The notes: generated from the sequence alone by a model not told the origin. Numbered from the stretch's first letter, positions 21,001 to 57,880 are shown. The stretch: 64,000 nt of DNA from Enoplosus armatus (GCF_043641665.1 NC_092186.1:26197501-26261500), one strand, 5' to 3'. Program-made: numbers and translations.

Positions 21001-23159
21001 TTTCAGTTGCTGATAAACAGAGAAGCGGTGAAATGATAACAATTTGTCAGATTCCCTACGTTGCAACCTGGAACACAGCAGTATGACATGATAACAGCAT
21101 TTTAGCTTCCCACCCTGAGTGAACCACCTTGTGAATATGGTCTATGCCATGAAAGGTGATACTATGTTTGTGTTGTGTTCAGAGCTCGTTTCCCCTCCCA
21201 AAATATCAATGAATGTAGGTTTAAACAGTCTCGTCTGGGAAGAGATTAAAGTCTTTCTGTTTACACAGTCTCTATTTCACTCCATCTCGACAGAAAGGTG
21301 ACTCGTGCTATTGATGTAACTCATGACTAATATTGAAAGCGAATGTTTCAACTGTGTAAACTAATGTGACTGCCTGTGTCAACAGCCAGGAACGTGCGTG
21401 TGCTGGCAGAGCTGTTCTCCGGATCCTCACCGAGCTCGGTGAAACGACTTGACATCAGGTAAGAGCCACAGACAGCAGCAGGATGCCGCCTCACCTCAAG
21501 GCTCCGGCACATCTCTGGTGGTCTGGATTAGAAGGTTTACTTATTAGCTGATTAGCTGCACACAATACATATAAGTATTTCATTTCTCAATGTCAGCAAG
21601 TCATTTCCAAGTCAGCTAGGATAAATGAAAAGCCTGCACATGGGCTCCTGACCTCAAAGTTAAAAAAAAAAAAAAAAAAGTGTTACTCGCGCCCCGTAAT
21701 GTTTCATCCATCGCATTCAATTCATTTTAACACATGTAGAGGTTCACACACAATGCCGGATGAATTGGAAATGTAAGGGCCGTCGAAGATTTCATTTCCA
21801 AATAATGTTCAACAAACTAAACACAGTGTTGTATAAAGCATGGAGGGGAAAAAAATATTATAGATGCATCGCATATCCCAAGAACTATCCTGAGAAATAT
21901 TTATAGCTTGTGTACGACTTGCAGCATCATTTGGAATAAAAGTGCCATCCCAACACAGTTAATTGACCAGAAAACTTTGTCCCAAAAAGTGTGCAAATTC
22001 CAAATCAAAGTACCCCTTGTGACCTATACTTAATACTCCCGCATTTAAATAGAATGCTGCAACAGAGTCCTAAAACCCCGAAATGAGTTAGCATTTTTAC
22101 ACTTCGGGTTCTCTCGTCTCGAAGTCAATGGGTTTATAGAATGGGTTTTTGGAGGTCTGTGGTTAACACAAGCTTAAGAGATTTTCATGTTTAGTTCTAC
22201 GACATAAAATACGTCAGTAGATGCCCCCACTCGTGAATTTTGTCTTTTAAAAGGCGGTGGCTAACAAGCGGCTAAATGAGACTACAGAGGTCGTCGCGGA
22301 CATTAAACGTCTTCATGCTGAACGCGGAAAGTCATCTACTCACTAGTCCGCCTTTACAGCCTCGTTGTGTTTATACGCTTAGCGGTGGTGACGTTGAAGT
22401 AATGCGACCGTGCTGTAGTTCCTTTATAGCCTAACGTTAGCATTTTACTTCTGGTGATTCCATTTACGCTTCAAAAATCATAAAAGTGGTGTTCATTAGT
22501 GAAGATGATCTTTTTGAACAAAACCTTTTAAGTACCATAAACTTTTGTTTAATCCAAAATCCCATGGAACAATCCCATTGGCTTTTTGTCAAGGGAACCA
22601 GGGCGACGCTAACTTCTGGGTTTGCCTACAAAAGTACATCATCCCTGCAACAACTCTATTCAGAGCTGTATAAGAAAACATATACCAGCTGTCAAAAGCA
22701 GTCATATAGTATCGTCATAGTGTGGCCTGTTAAAGCACAAATCACATGTGAAGAGAATAGTTTAAAGGCACCGTTTCTGCATTTGGGCAGTGAGCATTTC
22801 TCCGTGGACTGAACAGCATTTATACAGCACCTAGACCTGCTATATAATCAAACAAGACATGGAGATCTCACTTTCTACAACATGAGACCTTTAAACATCA
22901 TATCATGATTATCCATGTGCTGCCTTTCGTCCTGAACAGCTCCAACTTCATTCAGGCTGCTGAGCTGCTGGAGTTCGCTGAGAGATTGAAGACACATTGT
23001 CCCCCACATCGATTGACCCTTGACCTCAGGAAAAACCCAGGGGATCGAGACTCCAACACATGGGACACTGCACTGAGGACGCTCCGTCCGTTCTGCGTTC
23101 TACTGGTCGAAGGATGGAAATCCACCGACTCAATGGTAGACCACGCCAGCAACATGTGA
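12090..23159 (+). CDS. lrrc41: Leucine-rich repeat-containing protein 41 (MUF1), Elongin BC-binding ubiquitin-ligase adaptor
   Basis: Substrate-receptor type protein; known MUF1/LRRC41 binds Elongin B/C and a Cullin-Rbx module. Exons: 12090-12207, 12761-12847, 12941-12999, 13094-13898, 15715-15945, 17468-17635, 19060-19158, 20025-20153, 21386-21458, 22940-23159. The frame is continuous through all ten, giving 662 residues. The ATG at 12090 has A at -3 and begins MCSIPRKAVKG. Residues 17-26 (CLKEISFKAV) align with the human BC-box, but with Ser where Cys is usual. An 805-bp exon encodes helical sequence plus a disordered acidic stretch containing CKRPKLD, a possible nuclear localisation signal. 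The later exons encode the leucine-rich repeats, for example LRRLDIS-type KRLDISSNFIQ. The end VDHASNM resembles the human end ADYVSTM. Several exons begin or end in phase 1, typical of repeat-encoding exons. Human LRRC41 is about 812 residues, so the fish disordered region is shorter. The N-terminal start is less certain than the rest. Confidence 0.93.
14370..14825 (+). repeat. MITE family A, copy 1 (internally deleted)
   Basis: Flanked by TA on both sides (14368-14369, 14826-14827). It starts with GCTGCAGGAATGACTCCTAA and ends in the conserved block CCCATTGGCTTTTAGTCGAG, GATGCTAACTTCCGGGTTGG. The middle part seen in the 41.5 and 45.8 kb copies is missing. Confidence 0.8.
14837..15172 (+). 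repeat. Composite teleost SINE-like repeat
   Basis: It begins GGGGCTGGAACCAATCCCAG, continues with ACTGGGCGAGTGGTGGAGTA, then CACTTATATAGCACTTTTCA, CAGAGTGCTTTACAGCTAAG and TTGCTCAAGGACACTTCGAC, and ends near CCACTGTGCCGCC. All are common fish repeat motifs. The first block and the second may be two elements side by side. No coding function. Confidence 0.65.
16281..17022. repeat. Possible MITE with GGCCAG/CTGGCTCC ends
   Basis: The left end GGGGCCAGTGTAAAAATGTA and the right end, read in reverse as CTGGAGCCAGTTGTTCAAAA, are related, and the inside is full of GGATCA/TGATCC repeats and AATTGGAT stretches seen on both strands. This looks like a degraded inverted-repeat transposon. Boundaries are approximate. 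Confidence 0.45.
17942..18720 (+). repeat. Dispersed repeat E, copy 1 (interrupted)
   Basis: Blocks AAAGCCTGATATATCTTATT, TTTATTTTGACTCAATCCCA, TGCTGCCCCAAATACTCAC and GAGCACCAAATGTGGATT are shared with 30760-31095 and 55230-55530. The first and second blocks are separated by about 350 bases that include another common fish motif (GAAACCTCAGGAAGAGCAAC, 18121-18140), so a second repeat probably inserted here. Confidence 0.65.
20721..21137. mobile_element. Inverted-repeat element with THAP zinc-finger fragments
   Basis: The left arm (20721-20876) and right arm (21004-21137) are inverted copies of about 120 bases that differ at scattered sites; the outermost parts are TATTCACACGGCGG and, in reverse, TATTCACAAGGTGG. 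The left arm read forward encodes CCVPGCKSYKRRESDKN and, one base out of frame, FHRFPID. This is the start of a THAP C2CH zinc finger, as in P-element-type transposases and cellular THAP proteins. It is an inactive derivative lying in an lrrc41 intron. No clear target duplication was found. Confidence 0.7.
22052..22656 (+). repeat. MITE family A, copy 2
   Basis: TA-flanked (22050-22051, 22657-22658). It starts GAATGCTGCAACAGAGTCCT and ends CATCCCTGCAACAACTC. It carries the family's diagnostic ATAAAATACGTCAGTAGAT and GTGACGTTGAAGTAATGCGA blocks and lies in the last lrrc41 intron. Confidence 0.85.
22761..22891 (+). repeat. Dispersed repeat D, copy 1
   Basis: It opens TTTAAAGGCACCGTTTCTGC and closes GAGACCTTTAAA, so the ends are inverted (TTTAAAGG). 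The blocks CATTTCTCCGTGGACTGA and TATAATCAAACAAG are shared with 44476-44616. It lies just before the last lrrc41 exon. Confidence 0.65.
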
Positions 23160-23557
23160 ACCAAAGCTAGAGGAACATCTATGAGTGTTAAAACACTCCC
23201 TGGAGGATTGAAAGGTTTGTCATTTTTCTCTTTGACAGAAGAGTGAGTGAGTGTGGTCAGTTTGAGTTCAGATAGTTACCAGAAAACCCTCAAAACATCA
23301 TTTAAAAACCACACTTTCCGCAGAAGTCACTGTCCATTCGATGCAATATTGTTCCTAACAGGCATTTTTCACACAACCTCCATTCTGTCTGAACTGATCT
23401 GTGGGGCAACACGGAAGCATACGGATAGACAGCCGAGAAGTGGGTGAAGCTGTAGAGGTGGTTTTATAAGTCCTGATTTATTGACATTTTGGAACATATG
23501 TTGCTTTGCTTTGTAATTGGTTTTGTGACACATTTCATTTGTTTCGATGTATGTTAT

Positions 23558-23563
23558 ATTAAA
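23558..23563 (+). promoter_or_regulatory. Possible lrrc41 polyadenylation signal (ATTAAA)
   Basis: ATTAAA, the commonest variant hexamer, sits about 400 bases after the lrrc41 stop (TGA 23157-23159) and is followed by a T-rich segment from about 23570. I saw no AATAAA in the 400 bases before it. Plausible but unverified. Confidence 0.35.
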
Positions 23564-26410
23564 TGTAACGTTTTTTAATTTGTTCTCTTGTAGCCGAGTT
23601 GGAAAGTAAAAGAGCATCCTGTGTTAGTTTTGACATTTGAATCATTTATTAAGCCAATGTCCGTTACACTTCCAGAGTCTTCCCTTGGACAGAGTGTGAG
23701 TGACAGTGGACATTAAAATACAACTGAAGGAAAAGAAAAAAAACCTGGAGGATTGACATTGAGGTGAAGAGCAAGTTTCACAGCAGCTGTCTCACACCTT
23801 TCTCTTCCTTGTTCAATTTCTTTACATTAGACGAACAGCATCGACACCGACTACCAATTCATCATTAGTAGGAACCAAGTAGAAAAAACAATCAGAAAAA
23901 ACGGATTAAAAAGAGCTTAATCTTCTTCTTAGTGGATTCTTTTTAAAGCTAAATACTGTAACACTTATTTTCAGTAAATTCAGTTTGTTTTTCCTTGTAT
24001 ATTCTCATATTTTAGTAAATTCAAGTCGAAGAGAGTGAAGACCCTATGTCTGCATGCTAAACTGGTTTGATTTGCTGGGTCTATCTACAACCATCTCTTA
24101 CATAAAACAAACAAACACACACACCACATACACACTCATACACGCTGTCGCACTATTTCAGCCTGGGCCTGGCTATCTCTCATTTACTAAAGTGGGTTTT
24201 ACAGGAAATCAAAATTCAAACATTTGGCTATATTCATACCTCAAAGAAGTCAGTTGTCAAATGAGGGACAAGTTTGTTCTGAGTGACTTTAACTAATTTG
24301 TGCCCCCTTTTTTTGTCTTCTAAGAAACAATTGGCCCGTCAGAACAGACGAGTTCACCCTCCTGCCAAAAAAACGGATATCATAATATGGAAACATAAAC
24401 AAGATTTAAAAACTGCCGTAGCAACCTAGCACGTTAAGGGGGTTGCAGGCGGCACGGGATGTTGTGTTCAATGTCTTGGAGGATGGGAAGCAAATTTTTA
24501 CCCCCGGTATACTTTACAATACTTGCAAGTGTAGTTTGCACGTCATATCTGGTTAGTTAGTAAGCTAGTCGCCAATTCATCCACGATACAACCCCGAAAT
24601 AAGACCTTTGCGGATAAGCTAGGCTAAACACGCTCCAAACCTGCGTTACTTTTACTGGATGCAGCTGACTTCTGCAACGCATAATCTCAATGACGTTATG
24701 AAGGAATCTTTCTCTTCACATTTCTGGTTTGCCCAGACCTTTAAAAAAAAAAAGGGAAAAAAAGTCAAACTTTCCCTCCAGACAAATCACTTCTTTTTTG
24801 GAGTATGAATCATACCTACAGTTACAGATTGGGGCTTAAAAACACTTTCTGGTACTTGAATGGATGATGGGTGGAAGCCTGATGGGGTTTAAAATTGCCA
24901 CTTTTTAGACCTCTAGCAATGTGAGGAAAATTTACACTTTGACACGACTTAACCAAAAAAACAAAAAAACAACCCCTCCCCCACCCTGTGACATTAACTT
25001 CCACAGCAAATTTCCACTGTTACATATGGTGCTCTCGCTTCTCTATATACTTATTTTTACATAGTCTGTACAGTGTCAATGTACATGTTAGGTATCTATG
25101 TGGAGTGTGTATGTCAGAGTGAGTGAGCTACAGATCACACACACACACACACACACACGACACTCATCAGTCTTCACAAAGAAAAAGGTTCATTTAGACA
25201 AAGATTAACCGTGAAACTGAGTGGACCTTTTTTTAAGGTGGAAGTCAGTGTTTTTTCCAGGATGGTCCGCGTGTGTGCGTGTCTGTCTCTATGGAGCATT
25301 CACAATCATCCTTTCAGTTGTGTCACCAAAAAAAAACCCCAAATGAATCGAACTGGTACAGCAAGATTCACACATACAGTCACACATCAACACGTATGTG
25401 CCCTACCATATTGAAAACTACATCCGTCCCACATCCACGCAAATCATACACATCTGGTACATACACGCATGTGCCATAACAAAAAAAAAAAAAACACACT
25501 GGAGCCTACAATACAATATCTCGAGAAGGCATTAAGGAAATCTCAAATAAATATAAATAAATTAAAATCATATAAAAAGAATGGGTTAAAAACATAGAAA
25601 TTCTGTTAAATACAGCCCCCCCCAAAAAAAGATCTCAGGTGAAAACAACAGTTCTTGCTCGTAGACAAAGACCGCATGGGTGCAGGAGGCGGGTACATTT
25701 TGTAAACAATGACGGACGGAAAGATGGACGAGCACGCAGACAGGTAGACACATTCACAAATCATTAGTGAGCAGAAAGGCCTGTTGGGGCTCTGTGGTGG
25801 TGGTGGTGGACTTGCTGTGTGGGGTGGGGAGGATGGGACTGGGGGAGGATGGGACTGGGGTTGGGGCCGAGGGAGGGGGGGGGGCTGTGGGAGAGCTGTG
25901 GGAGAGCTGGCACTTCTCAAATCCCTCCCAGGAAGTACGAGCATGCTGTGCTGTGTTTAAATATTATAGATGGAGGGGGGGGGGCCTTATTGGCAGTGCT
26001 GCTGTTGACCCCCACTGCATGTATCTGTTTGTTTGTGGGTTTCAGGAGGGCTGTGGCCGACCACCAGGGGGGGTGACTGGACAAGCACCAAATACTGTTG
26101 AGTGATCAATCAGTTTACATATGTTCCAACCCAGGAGAGGAGATCATCTGTCATGGAGCCAAGGCCTTCCTTTGTTAGCGCAGGTTCAGCCAGTAGGGAG
26201 GAACATGGACACCAAAACCCACCGGTACTGTAGATCACTGACTCCAGTCTTACTTGGTCTGGTATGACCAGTAATATTACCAGACTAGACTAGAACACTG
26301 TGTTTTAGCATCCACCGTTACTCTTATGATTGTCACTTGTCACTTGGACTGGCTCGCTTCAGGTGTTTGCATAGTGCAGACTATTGGGCCGAATGGAACA
26401 CAACCGCCCC

Positions 26411-26438
26411 GCCCCCCCCCCCCCCCCCCCCCCCCCCC
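26411..26438 (+). repeat. Poly-C tract
   Basis: An uninterrupted run of about 28 C. It creates false polyproline and polyglycine open frames on the two strands. Confidence 0.95.
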
Positions 26439-27940
26439 ATTATCTGTTTATCTTTTTGCCAAGTGGGAGATACTGACTCAGAATTAGTAGAAGACGGGTC
26501 CCCCCTCCCCCCACTCGGCTGCTCATAATTATGGTCTATATGATAGTCTTTGGTAGTAGGCAGGTTTAGCATTGTGCTAACACTCAACATAGAATATGAT
26601 AGTTTGAGCACTGGACTTGACAGGCAGTGTAGTGTATGCTAAACTGTTAGCATGGAGCCTATAAACAGCATACTGTGTAGCTGTGTCTAAATTCTTCATT
26701 CATGTAATAATACTACGGAGAGCACTACATGCAGTGTCAGTAGGATGTAAATGTAGTATTTGACAGTTGCAGATTTTCACAATCATACCGGCCAAAGTAT
26801 GCTAGAAAACCAGGAGGGACAATATGGGCTAGAATTATTCATTATTATATGAAAATGTGTGTGTATTTCCCAGCAATATATAATAATAATAATAATTGCT
26901 GTAATGATACAATGAATTAAATCAACACGACCAGGACCTGGAAACACGTCAATTAAAATGAATTAATTGAGATTTTGGCTCAAATCAATACCATGAGCTG
27001 ACGAGCTTCCTAGCGACTGTAGCTACCATTAGTGACGGTGTTTGCTGCGGGTGTGGTGATGGTGCTGACTGAAATCCCACCAAAAAAAGGATTGGAAAGC
27101 ATCACAATCCACTGGTGCAACGGTCTCCCAACAGCCTGCAATCGCATACTAAAAACACCTTGTAAGTAACATCACTGCCTACAGCAGGCGAGGCAAAGTA
27201 TTAGACGTCTATATTAGACTTTTTGTTAATTCAACTTAAGACTTATTTATCACTTCTAATGCAGAGACCCCTGAAGGGAATAACATGTGGAGCCAATGGC
27301 CCGCACACTAAGCAGCCCACTTCGATAATAAAATGTGTTCACTTCAAATTTTTAGAATGCAAATACGGAAGAGTTGGAGCCTTGGAAGTCGAAACAGAAC
27401 TAGAGGTTGATTTAGTGTCCATGTTCTCCTCACTTACCAACAGAGCTATGTCGCCTTATCGCTGTCTTCTGGCTGAGCAGAATGAAGTTGAGTATCTTGA
27501 GGCAGAGGATCGAATGGAGGAGTAAAAGAGCCTTCGTGTTGAGTTCTCGGCTCCTAGCAAGTTGTGGCAGTGTAAAACGTGGGCCGTTGGCTGCCAATAA
27601 CAAAAAAAAAAAAAAAAAAAAAAAACAATGTTGGACACAGCTTCACCTTTTCCACCTTGGTGTCTGAGGCACAAATCTAGCAGGATCGATCAGATGTAAT
27701 AAAGTACTGATGGAAATGGTGCAGTTAGGCTTTACACGTTGTGAGATCTGGTGCTGAACCCTACGGATGCTGTGGATTACTTAGCCAGTGTGTGTGTGAG
27801 AGACTTTAAACACACGACATAACTCTTGGTTCGTGTTGAAGATGGTATTGTACACTGCAGAGGGGTGGGATACTGGGGTAAGACATAGTATGTAAGTGTG
27901 TGCATGTACTGATATGTGTGTTTCAATGTGTATGTGACAC

Positions 27941-27994
27941 TGTGTGTGTGTGTGTGTGTGTGTGTGTTTAAGCAGGGGGGGGGGGGGGGGGGGG
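27941..27994 (+). repeat. (TG)n tract followed by poly-G
   Basis: A TG dinucleotide run (27941-27967) is followed eight bases later by a run of about 20 G (27975-27994). Simple repeat. Confidence 0.95.
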
Positions 27995-28521
27995 AATTAA
28001 GTTGGACTTAAAATGAACCTTTGAGGTCCTCGGACTCTTGAGTGTGCCGGTGGAAGTAACATAAGAATCCAACGGAAATGATGAGATCCCTGCTAATTTA
28101 TCATACTGTATGTGTATACTGTATTAATGTACGTGAAGGCACACACAGTACTGTTATCGTATGAAAAACCTCGGAACTGAAACACTGGTGTTTTTCTCCT
28201 GTAAATGTCAGTACTACAAGGACTACAGCTACAGAAATAGAAAAAGAAAAAAAACCCAGCTGGTTGAACTCAAAATGTACAGTGGACAAACTCAAAACAA
28301 GGCAGTTTTTTTTTTGTTAGTTCCAGAAAAGTAAACATGTTGGAGAGGCAAGGTGTTCACCCAGCAGCAACAATGTGTGTGTATGATGTTCCTGTGCTGG
28401 GGGAGTGTGTAGGGGGCCTGTCATAGAGGGGGGGGGGGTTAAAGGGTGCGTAAGGGAGGCTGGGGGTAAAGTATGGATGCTGTGTGTCTGTGTGTGTGTG
28501 CGTGTGTGTGTGGTGGGGGGG

Positions 28522-53267
<24,746 letters not shown>

Positions 53268-55229
53268 CTACTGTCTACCCTACTGACAGACATTACAGAA
53301 CAGTAAACAGTAAACGGGGCTTTAAAATGTTTCCATCAATCAAAACTATAATATGATTATGGAAACAATGTAATCAAAGCAGAGCCCCTGCAAAGACCAT
53401 AATGTGATTATCCTTTTGATCCAACTACGTGGATATATTTTGAATTCAATTAGGGCTCCTGATGAGCTTTCAGACAAGCAACTACATGTGAGCCACTTCC
53501 TGCAGACCTTCCGTCTTTTTTTAACCTTTATTTATCCAGCTCCTCGTTTTTCAGGAAGGCCCCTGTCCACACTCAACACGGTTCCAAACATTACAGTACA
53601 ACCACTCGTCTGTTCTGTTGGTCACTGAGCAGCTTCACGGCTGCAGTTGGGGGGGGGGGGGTTAAAGGCCTTGCTCATATGCAACTCAGCTCACTTTGTA
53701 CACCCAGATTTGTCCTGTTGTTGAAACTGATGACCTTTTAAAAAAACATCCCAAAGACACCCACTGTATTTATGACTCAGCACCTCTACACAGTTCAATC
53801 TAAATTCTTATAATAATAATTATATAATATATAATAACCTGTCATCTATACTAATCAGCTATACATACACTCATTATGAGGACTTGTGTTGTTATGAATA
53901 TTAGTGTGTTCAATTCTGCAGCCCAATTCATCATTCCCATTGTATAGACCCCTTTTCTGTTAGTAAATATTATGACTTTTTTTGTGGGCGGAGCTTAGGT
54001 GGAGGCAGAATAATTCCCTGAACACGTTAACTAACGCTAGCTAGCAAGTTTTGTTGGCTTGTTTTTTTAACGATGGCTGAAGACAATACGAGTTTTCTCT
54101 GAATTTGTACGGTCACTCACTCGGTTAACGTTAACATGAACCAATGGGGCCCATTACACATACACCCGTGCAGACATTTACACCTAGCTTACCTGACATA
54201 GAAACCAAGAGTGTGTAGTAAAAAGACACTGAGGGCATGTAAATCTTAAGATCCCTTTAACTAGGTCCTGAATGGTCATGTAGGCCTACAAGACGTGAAG
54301 GGTCTAAAAGGGACTAAAATGGTCTATATATACCATACATCTCAGTCCTCATGCACAGTACAAACTGCATTAAAATTCCAAAATGCTCTGTGTGGCACAC
54401 TGATCAGCTAACATAGTCCCACTGTGATGACAGCCACAGTTCATGAGTTACGAGTTAGATGCGTTAAAGCAGTTAAGTGTTTTGGAGCCAATAAAGCCCC
54501 AACCTGTACATTAAATGCAGTGAGTTTTAACATGATTATGATGTCAATCATTTTTCCAACACCAGCAGAAGAATCAATCAGCACCAGCGCTACCCACCAA
54601 TTCATATGACATTATTATATGGAGGGTTCCAAAAGGCAAGAGGCAACACGTATTGGACAGGCACCGTGATGGTGACATGTCAGCTGAAAAAGACCTGAAA
54701 AGCTGCAGTTGCTGCAAATGTATTTGTACTACAGTTTTCTCTGGGCACTACTCAGCATAGGTTCACAGTATTTTGTTTTACTGTTTTACCAAAAAGAAAC
54801 AAACGTTTTGTTCAGCAACAGAAGATAAAAGTGCACGGCAGGTTGTTAATGGGAGTACAACATTACACAATTGCAAGGGGATTACGCAGAGCTGCCACAT
54901 ATTATGAATAATAAAAATGGAAGCCCACTCACGTGGCAGTCTGCCCCTGCACACACACACACACACACATACACATAATATGACTCACACACACCTACAC
55001 AGCAAAACATAGACACATTCATATGCCAAAAAACACTCGCACTCCAACACGCATGCTGCTAATAGATTATCATTCCAACAGTGTTTTTGAAACCACTTGC
55101 ATGTTTGCTGTGCTTAAAGCCTTCAGACCAGTTGTTGATGGATAAGAGGTCAATCAATAACTGCAGAGCAGGCAGAGAGTGGGCGGACACCTGTGTGTCA
55201 GTTCACTGAGTTTAATAGAGGAGGATGCA

Positions 55230-55530
55230 GATGCACACTGTGGTTTATTTTGACTCGGTCCCACACACACACACACCACTGCTGCCTGAAATACTAACTA
55301 GAGCACCAAATGTGGATTAATCCACCACTGAAAATAGTCCCAGACAAATGCACTATTTCCTCCTGTTTGAGTAACGTTTGATAAAAACTACATTGACCAG
55401 CTGACCCGGTGGGGCAGTGGCGAAACCCACGTGACACAGATACAGGAAATGACTCAGAGTTGCCGCCTTTCTAAATGGTCTCTGTCTTGGTCTTTTCATG
55501 GGATTTATTTACAATAGGAAAAATATAAAA
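55230..55530 (+). repeat. Dispersed repeat E, copy 3
   Basis: TTTATTTTGACTCGGTCCCA, GAGCACCAAATGTGGATTAA and CACTATTTCCTCCTGTTTGA match the copies at 17.9 and 30.8 kb. Confidence 0.7.
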
Positions 55531-56594
55531 TAACGCCAACCCTAAGCTTGAACTCTCTGATGCTTTCATGTGCTGGTGGGAAGCTCGGACAGTGTAAGCT
55601 GCTAACAACGTTGTGTTCAGGAGCTTTGTTCACATCGTGAAGAGGAGAACTGTGAATTAGGTAGCGTTGAATCTATAAGATGTGAGTGCAATTTTCCGAC
55701 AGACCCTTTAAAGTCTCTGCAAGTTGATTTTCATAATGGATTGAAATCAATGGTATCTTCGTCATTCTTGTACATTTTGGCATGCGAGTATTGTATTTAG
55801 ACAGACCTGGGGGAAAAAATCCAAATCTATCCTTTAAGGGAATTCTTAATGCAGTGAGGAGAGAATCCAAAGCACCAAGGACATGGGGGACCTCCACAAC
55901 AGAGGTTCATATGGTGCTTAAATGTGGCTGTAATGTAAGACAATCAAGATGCGTTCAGGTGTTGTCGTGATGAGAACAATCTGCAGTTAAATTCAACTTA
56001 CAGTCACCATTCAGTCTGATTACTGTGCCATTTAGAGACGCACATGTTCAATTACGGTTAGCAGTCAAAGTTCTTTAACAGAAAATGTACAATTACACGG
56101 TCTATCAGATGAAGCTGTTTGGTAATAGGGCTGTCACTATTTATTTTACATTCAAACTCTGAACGTGGGAAGAAAATTGCACTTTTTTTGTGTGCTGCGT
56201 TCCAATTCATTCAAATATATTAGTTTAAATTACCCACACTCCAGACCCCACTGAAGAAATGTGGTGTTTTCATTTCATTTCCCTTCAGAATGTGGCTTCA
56301 AACTGACATTTCTCTGCTGTACAGATGATACCTTCAGGTCACTTGCTAGTCCAGCTGTGTGTTGGTTCCAGACCTGGATAGATCTGGTGTTGGGGGCTCT
56401 GAGGGCTGTTGCCTTAATGGAGAAGCATTCAACCAATCAGAGCTTTGTAGGCGGGATTAAGAATTGAGACATCATCTTCAAGCGTGGCTAGCTAGCTACC
56501 TAGAGTGGTTACTCAGTCCAGATACTAACAAAAATCTCTAATATGAGAGAGCAGGGCTTCTTTGAGATCCACCAACACTTGACAATCCATCCCT

Positions 56595-56646
56595 ACAGAC
56601 AGACAGACAGACAGACAGACACACACACAGACACACACACACACAC
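56595..56646 (+). repeat. (CAGA)n/(CA)n microsatellite
   Basis: CAGA units followed by CA units. Simple repeat. Confidence 0.95.
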
Positions 56647-57880
56647 AGGGATTACAGCTGCTGAGCTGCAAATCAGGTGACCGAGGTGTAGCTGAGGGGC
56701 ATCTGATCTGATGATCCACTCAGACCTGAGCAGTACTGACAGCGCAACTTAACGGCTACATCCTCTCTCTTCTTCCACTGGATGAGGAGAAGACCCAGAA
56801 TCGACCACAGTCCTGACTGCTGATGTATCACACAGAGACTTAAGTGCAACCCCTGCCAAAACAAGTCTATTCCAATACCCATGATGCACCTGCTCCAGTA
56901 AGACTATCAATCAAGTAGTGTACTGAGTTGCTAAACTTGACTCGCAAGGCTTTTTTTTTTGACAGAGCAAATTTGGAGACAACAGTGGTTCTCGGCCTTT
57001 TCGGAGTCCTGACATGCCATTTGGGGGGGGGTTGGGGGGCTCCTTGCTCATACAAGTCAAGGCGACAGAGAGAGATGCAACAACAATCAAGACAATGCAA
57101 CAAAGTGTGGATGCTGAGGCACAGGCTGCTTGAAGATGCACTACCTGAAACCTGAAATCTGAAGAAGGGACAGAATTACATTAGTATATGTTTTGAGTTT
57201 AAGGAGCAAAAAAAATCAGTATACACACATACACAGTTATTGTTAGCTGCTGTGTGTGCTTGTGTGTGTGCGAGAGAAGAAGGGAAAGTGGTACATCAGC
57301 TGTCAGAGTGAATGCTTGTCAAATGGAGCAGAACAGGCCAGATAAATAGAGAGATCCAGAGCGGAGATAGTAGGATTAATTGGCCATAATTGGTTGATGT
57401 GATGGTGTTCCAAATGACCCAGTTTAGCTGGCGACCCTCCTCCCCCTTTGCCCGCAGAGATCTTACATGCCGGACTATTTCTTGGCGAGCGGAGACTCCA
57501 GGACGTCACCGCACCTGGCTCTAAGAAACATCCATATTCATTTATAGATCAGTGCAGACTCCTGCTTATTAAACTTGCATTTTTTTTTATGTCAATTTAA
57601 ATCCATGTGCTGGGCGGATAGTTTATGTACATTTTAAACATTATTCTGTAATAACAAACACTCTCAAGTATTTAGTTGTTCTTGTGGACAAAAATCACCA
57701 AATGTGCCCCTTTTGAGGTGCTTATTCTCATCACCCAAATGCCAACGACTCACTTTGTGCTGTCTTATTTAAATGAACCTCCCCCACCTGTGCACCGTGC
57801 TCACTGCACTGGGCACAAAACTACCAGAGCTGTTATGGATGCGATTCTCTCCTCCTAGAACTCCTAGTAAGTAAAACATT

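Larger units (their letters stand above)
12208..22939 (+). other. lrrc41 introns (combined)
   Basis: Nine introns. The larger ones (13899-15714, 15946-17467, 17636-19059, 20154-21385, 21459-22939) carry two family A MITEs, a 'ctggaaccaatcccag' repeat, a TIR element at 16.3-17.0 kb, a repeat shared with 30.8 and 55.3 kb, a THAP-derived inverted repeat and a TTTAAAGG-ended repeat. Recurrent short open frames here belong to those repeats. Confidence 0.75.
23564..28521. other. Convergent intergenic region, probably holding the arhgap39 3' UTR
   Basis: No coding exon was found. On the minus strand this lies directly after the arhgap39 stop codon. The nearest AATAAA on that strand that I found is at 23650-23645, close to the lrrc41 end, which would give a very long 3' UTR; a shorter one with a variant signal is possible. 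It holds CA/TG tracts (25137-25158, 27941-27967), poly-C (26411-26438), poly-A (27602-27625) and poly-G (27975-27994). Confidence 0.4.

Noticed and set aside
25606..26105. Proline- or glycine-rich frames near 25.6-26.1 kb
   Set aside because: Overlapping frames on both strands in G-rich, low-complexity sequence downstream of arhgap39; no similarity and no splice context.
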